Source of the DNA: Clostridia bacterium
GTDB lineage: Bacteria; Bacillota; Clostridia; Christensenellales; Borkfalkiaceae
NCBI GenBank assembly: GCA_017504165.1
Contig: JAFVRR010000011.1
Location: 186,001-250,000 of the forward strand
DNA length: 64,000 bases
Direction of reading: 5' to 3'
This document shows, piece after piece, positions 1 through 8,984 of the stretch. A program made the translations under genes and the position numbers. The notes beneath the pieces are model-generated. The model was not told where the DNA came from. It was given only the letters and a program-made list of their open reading frames with translations, and made no database searches. Position 1 is the first letter of the stretch; every line of letters begins with the position of its first letter.

Positions 1-495
1 ATCAGTTCTTAAAGTTACTTTATCTGAAAGATTAAGGTTTTTAATAACGTATTCAAAGGTCATAGCGGGAAGACCGCCTTTTCTACCTATAATTATCTCT
101 TTACCAGTTAAGTTTTCCCACTTAAAATCGGGTTCAGGGTTTCTACCTATTAAAAAACATCCGTCGCGTTTAGTTAATTGCGCAAAAACTTTAGGTTGGT
201 CGGCTTTATTTTGCCTTGCTACGTAAACGGCAGTTTCAGGACCTGCTAGAATTATATCGGCATTTTTTGAAAGAAGTGCCGTCATGGAAACGTCAGAGCC
301 ACCGCCGTTAGTAAGTTCAATTTTAAGTCCTTCTTCTTCAAAAAATCCCTTTTCAATCGCTAGATAAAAGGGTGCGTAGAAAAAAGAATCGGTTACTTCG
401 TTTACTCTAATTAAATCTTTATCGACTTTCTTGCATCCAATAAACGGAAAGGCTAAAATCGATAGGGTTAAAATAAATAAAATTATTTTCTTCAT
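1..495 (-). CDS. ABC transporter substrate-binding lipoprotein, SsuA/THI5/NMT1-like (partial)
   Basis: The gene reads leftward from an ATG at 495 and runs off the window start, giving 165 codons. The N-terminus is a lipoprotein signal: MKK, a hydrophobic stretch and a lipobox-like FIGC with the lipidated Cys at residue 22. The mature part has hallmarks of periplasmic-binding-like proteins of the sulfonate/nitrate/thiamine-precursor group: DSFFYAPFYLAIEKGFFEEEG near residues 32-52, then GGGSDVSMTALLSKNADIILAG and PETAVYVAR. Such proteins deliver a small ligand to an ABC importer. The ligand cannot be told, because the rest of the gene and its partners lie outside. A good SD (GGAG) precedes the start. 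Family assignment is from motifs seen; substrate is unknown. Confidence 0.8.
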   Translation of the reverse strand, partial: MKKIILFILTLSILAFPFIGCKKVDKDLIRVNEVTDSFFYAPFYLAIEKGFFEEEGLKIELTNGGGSDVSMTALLSKNADIILAGPETAVYVARQNKADQPKVFAQLTKRDGCFLIGRNPEPDFKWENLTGKEIIIGRKGGLPAMTFEYVIKNLNLSDKVTLRTD

Positions 496-544
496 AAAAT
501 CTCCTAAAAACAACTATTACCATTATATGAAGTAATTTTTTTGT

Positions 545-573
545 TTGACAATAGTAAAATTATATTATATAAT
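545..573 (+). promoter_or_regulatory. Consensus sigma-A promoter for valS
   Basis: TTGACA at 545-550 and TATAAT at 568-573 are separated by exactly 17 bp, a perfect consensus. The predicted transcript starts near 580, leaving a leader of only about 40 nt before valS, too short for a T-box element. Confidence 0.85.
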
Positions 574-620
574 ATATAAACATTGCGATTTTCTAAAGAT
601 AAAGCAATTGGAGGCTTATA

Positions 621-3251
621 ATGAATATATCAACAACCTACAACCCAAAAGAATTCGAAGATAGAATTTATAAAGAGTGGAACGATAACGAATATTTTAA
701 AGCGACGCCTAATCCTGATAAAGTGCCGTTTACTATCGTTATTCCACCACCAAATATTACTGGTCAACTTCATATGGGGCACGCTCTTGACAACTCTATT
801 CAAGACGCCGTTGTAAGATTTAAGCGTATGCAAGGTTACGAGACTTTATGGCTTCCTGGTACTGACCACGCTTCAATTGCAACTGAAGTTAAGATTGTTG
901 ACGCTCTTCGTGAAGAAGGTTTATCTAAAGAAGAAATTGGCCGTGAAGAATTTTTAAAAAGGGCATGGGCTTGGAAAGATAAATACGGCGGAAGAATTGT
1001 TGAACAACTTAAACGTTTAGGTTCTTCTTGCGATTGGTCAAGATTATCCTTTACTATGGACGATAAATGCAACCGCGCCGTTAAAGAAGTTTTCGTTAAC
1101 CTTTACGAAAAGGGTCTTATCTATCAAGGTAAAAGAATTATTAACTGGTGTCCTACTTGTAAAACTGCGTTGTCTGATGCGGAAGTAGATTATTCTGAAG
1201 AATCTTCGCATTTATGGCACGTTAGATATAAACTTAAAGATGAAGATAAGTACGTTTGCGTAGCAACTACAAGACCTGAAACAATGCTTGGCGATACCGC
1301 CGTAGCGGTTAACCCTAAAGATAAAAGATACGAAGGTATGATAGGCAAAATGCTTATTTTACCGCTTGCAAACCGTGAAATTCCTCTTATTGCAGACGAA
1401 TACGTTGAAATGGATTTCGGTACAGGTGCGGTTAAAATTACTCCTGCGCACGACCCTAACGACTTTGAAGTGGGCGTAAGACATAATCTTCCTGTTATTA
1501 GAACTATGAACGACGATGGTACTATGAACGAATTAGCGGGCGCATATGAAGGGTTAGACCGTTTTGAATGTCGTAAGCAAATCGTTAAAGATTTGGAAAA
1601 AGTAGGCGCACTTGTTGAAGTTGAAGACTACGCTCACAACGTTGGACATTGTTATCGTTGCGCAAGTAGCGTTGAACCTATTATTTCTAAACAATGGTTC
1701 GTTAAAATGGACGGTTTAGCAAAACCTGCTATTGACGTAGTTAAGAAAAAAAGCATTAAGTTTACTCCTGAAAGATTTACTAAAATCTATTACAACTGGA
1801 TGAACAACATAAAAGACTGGTGTATTTCACGTCAACTTTGGTGGGGTCATAGAATTCCGGCGTATTACTGTGAAGACTGCGGTGAAATGACCGTTTCTAA
1901 AATAGACGTTACTACTTGCCCAAAATGTAATTCTACTAAAATTAAGCAGGATGAAGACGTTTTAGATACTTGGTTCAGTTCTGCGTTATGGCCATTCTCA
2001 ACTTTAGGTTATCCAGAACTTACCGAAGATATTAAATATTTCTACCCAACAGACCTTTTAGTTACGGGTTATGATATTATTTTCTTCTGGGTAGCGCGTA
2101 TGATTTTCTCTGCGCTTGAACATACTGGAAGAATTCCTTTTAAAGACGTATTAATTCACGGCCTTGTTCGTGACGCGCAAGGTAGAAAAATGAGTAAGTC
2201 TTTAGGTAATGGTATCGACCCACTTGAAATTATTGACGAATACGGCGCGGATACTTTAAGATATACGTTACTTAACGGTATTGCTCCTGGTAGTGATACT
2301 AGATTTAGTAAAGATAAACTCGAAGGCTCTAGAAACTACATCAATAAAATTTGGAACGCTTCACGTTTCGTATTAATGAACTGTGAAGGTAGAAAGATTA
2401 AAGATATTAAAGACTGTAAACTTACCGTTAGCGATAAGTGGATTATATCTAAACTTAACCAAACGGTTAGAAAGGTTACTCTTAATATGGGTAAATATGA
2501 AATTGGTATCGCTTTATCTGACCTTCAAGAATTTGTTTGGAATGATTTCTGCGACTGGTATATCGAACTTTCTAAGCCATATTTATACGGTGATAATGAA
2601 GAAGTTAAAGATAACGTTTTAGGCGTACTCGTTTACGTTTTAACTAATATCTTAAAACTTTTACACCCTTATATTCCGTTTATAACTGAAGAAATATATC
2701 AAAATATTCCTAATGCAAAGGGAAGTATTATGGTATCTGAATATCCAAGATATAATTCTAAGTTAAATTATAAAAAGGACGCTGAAAACGCAGAGTACGT
2801 TATGTCTATTATTAAGTCTATTAGACAAATTAGAGTAGACACAGGTTGCGCACCTAGTAAAAAAGTAGACCTTTATATCGTAACGGAAAATAAAAGGCTT
2901 ATTGAAAAGTGCTCCGTTTATATTGAAAAGATTGCCAATATTGGTAAAATCAATTTCATTTCATCTAAAGATGAACTCGATATTAAAGTAGTTTCTCAAA
3001 TTATAGATAAAGCAGAACTTTACGTTCCACTTGGTGAACTAGTAGACTTTAAGAAAGAACTTGTTAGATTGAACGACGAACTTAAAAAAGTTGAAGCGGA
3101 AATTGCTAGGGCAAACGGTAAACTTGCTAACCGCGGTTTCCTTGATAAAGCGCCTAAAGCGTTGGTTGACGCCGAAAGGGAAAAGTGCGACAAGTATATT
3201 GAAATGAGGAATAAAATCACTCAAAATATCAAAGAAATTGAACAAATGTAA
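621..3251 (+). CDS. valS: Valyl-tRNA synthetase
   Basis: Class I aminoacyl-tRNA synthetase of 876 residues, the usual bacterial ValRS length, charging tRNA-Val in the cytoplasm. The HIGH signature appears as HMGH in [16 protein letters not shown] near residues 42-57, and the KMSKS loop as [11 protein letters not shown] near residue 525. A zinc-binding CxxC pair and the CP1 editing domain lie between them. The C-terminus is a Lys/Glu-rich coiled coil (from about residue 805), typical of ValRS rather than IleRS or LeuRS. An SD (GGAGG at 610-614) sits 6 nt before the ATG. It is transcribed alone from its own strong promoter, with a terminator directly downstream. No T-box leader is present, so tRNA-sensing regulation is unlikely. 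Confidence 0.97.
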   Translation: MNISTTYNPKEFEDRIYKEWNDNEYFKATPNPDKVPFTIVIPPPNITGQLHMGHALDNSIQDAVVRFKRMQGYETLWLPGTDHASIATEVKIVDALREEGLSKEEIGREEFLKRAWAWKDKYGGRIVEQLKRLGSSCDWSRLSFTMDDKCNRAVKEVFVNLYEKGLIYQGKRIINWCPTCKTALSDAEVDYSEESSHLWHVRYKLKDEDKYVCVATTRPETMLGDTAVAVNPKDKRYEGMIGKMLILPLANREIPLIADEYVEMDFGTGAVKITPAHDPNDFEVGVRHNLPVIRTMNDDGTMNELAGAYEGLDRFECRKQIVKDLEKVGALVEVEDYAHNVGHCYRCASSVEPIISKQWFVKMDGLAKPAIDVVKKKSIKFTPERFTKIYYNWMNNIKDWCISRQLWWGHRIPAYYCEDCGEMTVSKIDVTTCPKCNSTKIKQDEDVLDTWFSSALWPFSTLGYPELTEDIKYFYPTDLLVTGYDIIFFWVARMIFSALEHTGRIPFKDVLIHGLVRDAQGRKMSKSLGNGIDPLEIIDEYGADTLRYTLLNGIAPGSDTRFSKDKLEGSRNYINKIWNASRFVLMNCEGRKIKDIKDCKLTVSDKWIISKLNQTVRKVTLNMGKYEIGIALSDLQEFVWNDFCDWYIELSKPYLYGDNEEVKDNVLGVLVYVLTNILKLLHPYIPFITEEIYQNIPNAKGSIMVSEYPRYNSKLNYKKDAENAEYVMSIIKSIRQIRVDTGCAPSKKVDLYIVTENKRLIEKCSVYIEKIANIGKINFISSKDELDIKVVSQIIDKAELYVPLGELVDFKKELVRLNDELKKVEAEIARANGKLANRGFLDKAPKALVDAEREKCDKYIEMRNKITQNIKEIEQM

Positions 3252-3260
3252 TATTTTAAA

Positions 3261-3288
3261 CACGCCAAGACCTTTTGGCGTGTTTTTT
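3261..3288 (+). terminator. Intrinsic terminator after valS
   Basis: Perfect 8-bp stem CACGCCAA (3261-3268) / TTGGCGTG (3275-3282), followed by six T residues. Confidence 0.9.
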
Positions 3289-3333
3289 GCATATAATTAG
3301 GCGTTTTTTAACGTCTTTATTTTTAAAAATACC

Positions 3334-3362
3334 TTTACAAACGTTTATATATTTGTTAAAAT
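3334..3362 (+). promoter_or_regulatory. Promoter of the GH20-malQ-GH2 operon
   Basis: TTTACA (3334-3339), 17-bp spacer, TAAAAT (3357-3362). The same pair of hexamers and spacing is used upstream of the RNase J gene. The transcript would also carry malQ and the GH2 gene, since no terminator separates them. Confidence 0.65.
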
Positions 3363-3393
3363 ATATAAGAAAGCAATTAAGGAGGATATAATT

Positions 3394-4980
3394 ATGGCTA
3401 ACGAAAAATATTTTGGCGTTATGCTCGATATGTCGCGTAACGGCGTTATGAAAGTAGAAAAGGTTAAAGAGTACGTAGATTATTTAGTTAAAATTGGCTA
3501 CAATATGATTCAACTTTACACGGAAGAAACTTTTGAAGTTGAAAACGAACCTTATTTTGGATATATGCGCGGTAGATATTCATTTGGTGATATGATAGAA
3601 CTTGACAAATACTGTGTAAGTAAAGGGGTAGAACTTATTCCTTGCGTTCAAACGTTAGCCCACCTTAACGGTATATTTAAATGGAACGATTATAAAGTTA
3701 TTCAAGATACTCAAGATATTTTACTTGCAGAAGAAGAAAGAACTTACACTCTTATTGATAATATTTTTAAAACGTTAGCAAAATGCTTTACTTCAAGAAG
3801 GGTAAATATCGGTATGGATGAGGCTCACATGTTAGGTCTTGGCGCGTATTTATCTAAGCACGGCTATCAAAACCGTTTTGGCATTATTAAAAAACATTTA
3901 GAAAAAGTTATTGAAATTGCTAATAAATACGGATTTAAACCTATGATGTGGTCGGATATGTTCTACCGTTTAGCAAACAAGGGAAACTATTACGGAACTA
4001 ATAATATTACTGAAGAAGTAAAAAATTCCGTACCAAAGGGCGTAGATTTAGTTTACTGGGATTACTATCATACTGATGAAAAAATCTATAAAAATATGAT
4101 TAGCAATCACTTACAATTTAATAATGATATTTGGTTTGCTGGTGGCGCTTGGACGTGGAGTGGTTTCGCCCCTGATATTGACTTTACTTTAAAAACTATG
4201 AAACCTGCAATTAAAGTCCTTAAAAAGAAAAACGTAGACAAAATTATGTTTACTATGTGGGGGGACGATGGTAGCGAAACGTCATACTTCTCAACGTTGC
4301 CCGTACTTTTCTATTTAAAAGAATACTACGACGGCAATCGCAATTTAAAAGATATCAAAGCAAAGTTTAAAGCGTTAACAGGTGAAGATTACGATGCGAT
4401 GGTTTCACTTCAACTTGGTAATTCTATCTTTAAAAATTCGCCAACAAGGTCAACTACAAGGTATTTAGTTTACGGCGACTTATTCAACTTCTTCTATAAC
4501 GATATTTGGGGAGATGAGTATAAAGATAAACTTTTAAAAGGCGCTAGAAAACTCAAAAGGCTTGGTAAAGATAGTAAATTTAAATATTTATTTGATTACG
4601 AAAGCGATTTATTATACTTTTTATCAATTAAATATAATTTAGCATTTAAAATTAGAAAAGCATATAAAGATAACGACAAAGAAGAGTTAAAACTTATTAT
4701 TAAAGATATAACAAAACTTGAAAAATATCTTAATAATTTCTACAAATCGTTTAGAAATTTCTGGTATACTGACAGAAATCCTTTCGGGTTTGACGTGTCT
4801 GACGGTAGATTCGGCGCGTTAAAGCAAAGAATTGCATCTTGTAAAGAAAGATTAAATGATTACGTAGAAGGTAAAATTTCTAAAATAGACGAACTTGAAA
4901 TTGAATTTTTACCATACTCAAGCGATAATAGAAGTTACGCTTGTTGGCGTGATATAACGACTGTAAATAGAATTTGGTAA
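3394..4980 (+). CDS. GH20-type beta-N-acetylhexosaminidase (GcnA/Hex1-like)
   Basis: A 528-residue TIM-barrel hydrolase of the family 20 type that would release terminal GlcNAc or GalNAc. The catalytic Asp-Glu pair is visible in NIGMDEAH (D142, E143), following the RVNIG strand typical of GH20. The first strands (FGVMLDMSRNGVMK, MIQLYTEETFE, ELIPCVQTLAHL) match short single-barrel hexosaminidases such as GcnA/Hex1, which lack the usual N-terminal alpha/beta domain. No signal peptide is seen, so it should act on oligosaccharides already imported. It is the first gene of an operon with malQ and a GH2 enzyme. A paralog of nearly the same length (D142, E143 at the same positions) lies at 57556-59175. 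Exact linkage specificity is not readable. Confidence 0.8.
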   Translation: MANEKYFGVMLDMSRNGVMKVEKVKEYVDYLVKIGYNMIQLYTEETFEVENEPYFGYMRGRYSFGDMIELDKYCVSKGVELIPCVQTLAHLNGIFKWNDYKVIQDTQDILLAEEERTYTLIDNIFKTLAKCFTSRRVNIGMDEAHMLGLGAYLSKHGYQNRFGIIKKHLEKVIEIANKYGFKPMMWSDMFYRLANKGNYYGTNNITEEVKNSVPKGVDLVYWDYYHTDEKIYKNMISNHLQFNNDIWFAGGAWTWSGFAPDIDFTLKTMKPAIKVLKKKNVDKIMFTMWGDDGSETSYFSTLPVLFYLKEYYDGNRNLKDIKAKFKALTGEDYDAMVSLQLGNSIFKNSPTRSTTRYLVYGDLFNFFYNDIWGDEYKDKLLKGARKLKRLGKDSKFKYLFDYESDLLYFLSIKYNLAFKIRKAYKDNDKEELKLIIKDITKLEKYLNNFYKSFRNFWYTDRNPFGFDVSDGRFGALKQRIASCKERLNDYVEGKISKIDELEIEFLPYSSDNRSYACWRDITTVNRIW

Positions 4981-4985
4981 TTAAA

Positions 4986-6464
4986 ATGTCTTATAAAAAT
5001 TTTGGTTTTAAAAGAAAAAGCGGAATAATAATGCCCGTAGCGTCATTACCGTCTATTTACGGCATCGGCTCTTTTGGAAAACCATCTTTAAAGTTTATAG
5101 ATTTTTTAAGTAAATGTGGTCAAAAGTGTTGGCAAGTGTTACCGCTTAACCCAACTTCTTACGGGGATTCGCCTTATCAATCTCCGTCAAGTTTTGCTGG
5201 TAATCCATATTATATAGATTTAGATATTTTATATAGTAAAAAACTTTTAACGAAAGATGACTTAAAATTAGCAGTTAACGATACTGAAAAAATTGATTAC
5301 GGCTATTTATTTAATAATAGATTTACTTTATTAAAAAAGGCTTTTACAAACTTTAAAGAAGACGGTGACTACGTTGTGTTTATAAAAAAGCACAAATCGT
5401 GGCTTGACGACTACGCTTTGTTTATGGCTTTAAAAGAAAAAAACGGCTATAAACCTTGGTATGATTGGGACGAGAGTGACAAAATTTACAAAAGCGCAAA
5501 GTCGCAAGTAAAAAGGTTAAAAAAAGAAATCGATTTTTATAAGTTTTTACAGTTTGAATTTTTTTCACAGTGGCAAGCGGTTTTAAATTACGCTAAAGAA
5601 AAGGGCGTTTTAATAATAGGCGATTTACCTATCTACGTCGCTTACGATAGTGTTGACGTTTGGAGTAATTCTAGCGAATTTTTACTTGACGAAACTTTAA
5701 AACCTACGCTCGTTGCGGGCGTACCGCCCGACGCTTATTCAAAAGACGGGCAACTTTGGGGTAACCCGATTTACGATATTGCCGAAATGAAGAAAAACGG
5801 CTATAAGTGGTGGATAAATAGAATTAATCATACTAAAAATTTGTACGATATTTTAAGAATTGATCACTTTAGGGCTTTCGCAGGATATTTCGTAGTTCCC
5901 GCAAAAGATACTACCGCCGTAAACGGTTGGTGGGAAAAGGGCGTTGGGGAAGAGTTTTTTGATATAATCTCTAAAAAATGTAAGGGCGTTAAAATTATCG
6001 CTGAAGATTTAGGGTTTATTACTGACGACGTTAAGTCTTTACTTGACTATACCGGTTTTCCAGGTATGAAAGTATTACAATTTGCATTTTACGATGATAA
6101 TTCTATGTATTTGCCAAAGAATTTTAAAAGTGAAAACTGCGTTGTTTACACTTCTACCCACGATAGCGAAACTGCGGTTGAATGGTTTACAAAACTTGAC
6201 GAAACTTCGCTTGCTAGATTTAAAGAAACTAGCGAAAACAAAAGGCTTTGCAAGATTTATCAACTTATTGATATTGCGTTAAGGTCAAAGGCTAACCTTG
6301 CTTTAATTACAATTCAAGACTATTTAAAGTTGGGTGTAGGTGCAAGGTTAAACGTACCGTCTAAACCTGAAGGGAATTGGACTTGGCGGTTAAATAAAAA
6401 CTATTTCAATAAAAAAATTATTGAAAAAATATATAAAATAAATTATATTAACGAAAGAGTGTAA
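4986..6464 (+). CDS. malQ: 4-alpha-glucanotransferase (amylomaltase, GH77)
   Basis: MalQ transfers alpha-1,4-glucan segments between malto-oligosaccharides and frees glucose in the cytoplasm. The 492-residue length fits the family. The catalytic residues are seen in order: nucleophile D293 in RIDHFRAF, acid/base E340 in IIAEDLG, and the stabilising Asp D393 in THDSETA. The N-terminal GIIMPVASLPSIYGIGSFG and DSPYQSPSSFAGNPYYID are characteristic. I take the ATG at 4986. A TTG at 4974 is in frame but has no SD, and translation is probably coupled to the hexosaminidase gene that stops at 4980. Usually this Asp lies in HDN; here it is HDS, a conservative variant. Confidence 0.95.
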   Translation: MSYKNFGFKRKSGIIMPVASLPSIYGIGSFGKPSLKFIDFLSKCGQKCWQVLPLNPTSYGDSPYQSPSSFAGNPYYIDLDILYSKKLLTKDDLKLAVNDTEKIDYGYLFNNRFTLLKKAFTNFKEDGDYVVFIKKHKSWLDDYALFMALKEKNGYKPWYDWDESDKIYKSAKSQVKRLKKEIDFYKFLQFEFFSQWQAVLNYAKEKGVLIIGDLPIYVAYDSVDVWSNSSEFLLDETLKPTLVAGVPPDAYSKDGQLWGNPIYDIAEMKKNGYKWWINRINHTKNLYDILRIDHFRAFAGYFVVPAKDTTAVNGWWEKGVGEEFFDIISKKCKGVKIIAEDLGFITDDVKSLLDYTGFPGMKVLQFAFYDDNSMYLPKNFKSENCVVYTSTHDSETAVEWFTKLDETSLARFKETSENKRLCKIYQLIDIALRSKANLALITIQDYLKLGVGARLNVPSKPEGNWTWRLNKNYFNKKIIEKIYKINYINERV

Positions 6465-6473
6465 AGGAGAAAT

Positions 6474-8945
6474 ATGATTTTAAACGATAATTCAGTTTTA
6501 CTTATTAAAACAAACGTTGAAGAAAAGTCTGCAAGCGTAGAGTTTACTTCAGAAAAACAAATTGAAAGTTATTCTTTAACAGTTTTAGATAACGAAAAAA
6601 ACGTCGTTAAAAAAATTGTCAACACGGTTGACGCTACAAGTTTTATAGCAAAAGTAGATTTTAATTCAATTACGTTATGGAGTATCGAAACACCTTATTT
6701 ATATAGTTTAGAACTCAACGTTAATTATGAAAATGAAAACGTAACTATTAGCGATAGATTTGCTTTTAGAACCTTAAAAATTGAAGGCAATAAATTCTTA
6801 ATTAACGGCGTACCATTCTATCAACGCGGTTATATAAGGGGACACAAATGTCACGACCATTCCAATAACTGTAATTTACCGCTTATCGACTTTTATCGTA
6901 AAAATATTAGGCAAGCAAAAAAATACGGCTTTAACACTATAAGATTTCACTCTACCGTTCCACCAAAGGAATGTTTTGACGCTGCCGATGAATTAGGTAT
7001 GATGATTCACGTTGAAACTCAACCTAAAAAAGTAGAGTATAACAACATTGAAGAAATGGTGTTTGCTAAAAAGCAACTTGTAGATAACGACCAAATTAAA
7101 GAAATCGTATTATCTAACTATAATCACCCATCACTCATGACTTACTGTATCGGTAACGAAATTAAAAAACCAGGTAAGCATGAAAGGGCTAAAGAAATTT
7201 TAGCCTACATTAGAGAACTTGACCAAACTAGATTCGTAATTGATACTTGTGCTCACGGCGAATACGATAGGGAAGACGTAGACTTTGACGTTCAACATAT
7301 GGGTTACTATTTCCCAATCGGCGTACACGACGAAATGTTTGAAAGTTCAGAAAACTTACTTTGCTTTGGTTCGGTTGATGATAAAGATATGTTCATTGAA
7401 AATGAAAATTCTTCTATCAGAAGAACTCCTTTCTTTGAAAGACCTGTTATTGCGCACGAAGTTTGCCACTATACCGCTTTAAGAGATTTTACCGCATTAA
7501 AAGAAAAGTTTGAAAAATACGGAACTGAAAAACCTTGGTGGATTGAAGAAGAACTTAAAATGATTAAGGCTAAAGGTCTTGAAGATAAATACGAAGATAT
7601 GCGTATTGCAAGTAAACTTTTCCAACTTGCTACTTGGAAAAAAGCCTTTGAATCAATGCGTATGAGTGAGTTTTTAACGGGTTATCACTTCCTTCAATTC
7701 TCCGATACCGACGTTTACGAAAACTCTAACGGTATCGTGGACTGTTTCGACGACGACCAAGGCGTTGATAGTGATGAGTTTAAAAAGTTTAACGGCGATA
7801 CGGTTGTTCTTGCTAAATTTAGAAAGTTTGAATACGTTGAAGGCGAAACTTTTGAAGTTCCCGTATTTGTTTCTCAATACGAAAAATTTAACAATAAATA
7901 CGGTGTAATTAATTACGTTTTAAAATCAGACGATAAAGTTATTACAAAGGGTAGTTTAACAAAACTTGAAATGACAAGATACGGCGTTAATAAAGTTTGC
8001 ACAATTACTCTTAAAATGCCTGAAATTGACAAATCTCAAGCGCTTGAATTTGCACTTTCTATTGATATTGACGATAAGGTTATTTCTAACAGTTGGACTA
8101 TTTTCTTATATAAAAAAGACGTTGATTTGATTGAAGTTAAAACTAACTTAAACCAATACGATTTTAGTGATATAGTTAAAGAAACGAAATCTTCTAACGT
8201 TTACGTTACTGATACCGTTGATGATGATTTCTTTAAAAAGTTAGAAACGGAAGAAAAAGTTATCTTACTTTACCGTCAAGACTTAACAAGACACATGAAG
8301 AATAAAAAACCAAGCCCTAAATACGCGTTTAAAGCAAGTTGGAACAGATTTAAACCTGTTATTTGGGATAGGGGTACAAACTACGGTGGTCTTGTAAACG
8401 GCGAACTTTTAACTAAACACGGCTTTGCATCGTCTAATATTATCGACTTTAGATATTACGCAACGACTGAAGACTGCGACAAGGTTATTTTAGATGATTT
8501 CCCTGTTAAAGTTAATTCTATTATTAGCGGTACTGATAAAAACTGTCGTGATAGATTTGACGTATATCCAAAATACTTCGGTTTATCTGAACTTCAATAC
8601 GATAGAACACTTCGCGATTACTCTTACTGCTTTGAACTTAAAGTTGGCAAGTGTAAACTTATCGTAACGGGTATGAATTTTAACGGCATTAAAAAGTATC
8701 CTTCAACTTTATGTATGTTTGATACTTTAGTTAAATACGCTAAATCAAGTGAGTTTAACCCTAGCGCTGAAATTTCAGTAGAAGACTTTAAAAATTATAT
8801 GATTAAATGCGCTAAGCACCCAGTTATTGAAAGAATGATGACTATTTACTGGGCGCTTGACGAAGAACCTGTTGAATCTGCAGATTACTGGAAAAATTCT
8901 CAAATTTACGTTAGAGAAGAAGAGGCAAAGTTAAAAGAAGATTAA
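6474..8945 (+). CDS. GH2-family glycoside hydrolase lacking the N-terminal sugar-binding domain
   Basis: An 823-residue enzyme of the beta-galactosidase/mannosidase/glucuronidase superfamily. It opens directly with an Ig-like sandwich domain (about residues 1-100, ending FAFRTLKIEG). The barrel follows, with KFLINGVPFYQRGY and GFNTIRFHS, the acid/base Asn-Glu in YCIGNEI (E229), and the nucleophile Glu in RPVIAHEV (E329). Normal GH2 enzymes carry an additional jelly-roll domain before the Ig domain; it is absent here. The barrel is followed by a long C-terminal extension (about residues 450-823) that I cannot assign. It lies 9 bp after malQ with an SD (AAAGGAGAA), in an operon with GH20 and GH77 enzymes. 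No signal peptide. The sugar released is not predictable. Confidence 0.8.
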   Translation: MILNDNSVLLIKTNVEEKSASVEFTSEKQIESYSLTVLDNEKNVVKKIVNTVDATSFIAKVDFNSITLWSIETPYLYSLELNVNYENENVTISDRFAFRTLKIEGNKFLINGVPFYQRGYIRGHKCHDHSNNCNLPLIDFYRKNIRQAKKYGFNTIRFHSTVPPKECFDAADELGMMIHVETQPKKVEYNNIEEMVFAKKQLVDNDQIKEIVLSNYNHPSLMTYCIGNEIKKPGKHERAKEILAYIRELDQTRFVIDTCAHGEYDREDVDFDVQHMGYYFPIGVHDEMFESSENLLCFGSVDDKDMFIENENSSIRRTPFFERPVIAHEVCHYTALRDFTALKEKFEKYGTEKPWWIEEELKMIKAKGLEDKYEDMRIASKLFQLATWKKAFESMRMSEFLTGYHFLQFSDTDVYENSNGIVDCFDDDQGVDSDEFKKFNGDTVVLAKFRKFEYVEGETFEVPVFVSQYEKFNNKYGVINYVLKSDDKVITKGSLTKLEMTRYGVNKVCTITLKMPEIDKSQALEFALSIDIDDKVISNSWTIFLYKKDVDLIEVKTNLNQYDFSDIVKETKSSNVYVTDTVDDDFFKKLETEEKVILLYRQDLTRHMKNKKPSPKYAFKASWNRFKPVIWDRGTNYGGLVNGELLTKHGFASSNIIDFRYYATTEDCDKVILDDFPVKVNSIISGTDKNCRDRFDVYPKYFGLSELQYDRTLRDYSYCFELKVGKCKLIVTGMNFNGIKKYPSTLCMFDTLVKYAKSSEFNPSAEISVEDFKNYMIKCAKHPVIERMMTIYWALDEEPVESADYWKNSQIYVREEEAKLKED

Positions 8946-8950
8946 TATTA

Positions 8951-8984
8951 AAGGCTAAACGGAAAACCATTTAGCCTTATATTT
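8951..8984. terminator. Bidirectional terminator between convergent GH2 genes
   Basis: AAGGCTAAA (8951-8959) pairs with TTTAGCCTT (8970-8978). T-rich tracts lie on both sides, and the element sits between the converging genes ending at 8945 and 8984. Confidence 0.75.

Noticed and set aside
574..620. T-box leader before valS
   Set aside because: The leader from the consensus promoter is only about 40 nt and contains no T-box sequence or terminator.
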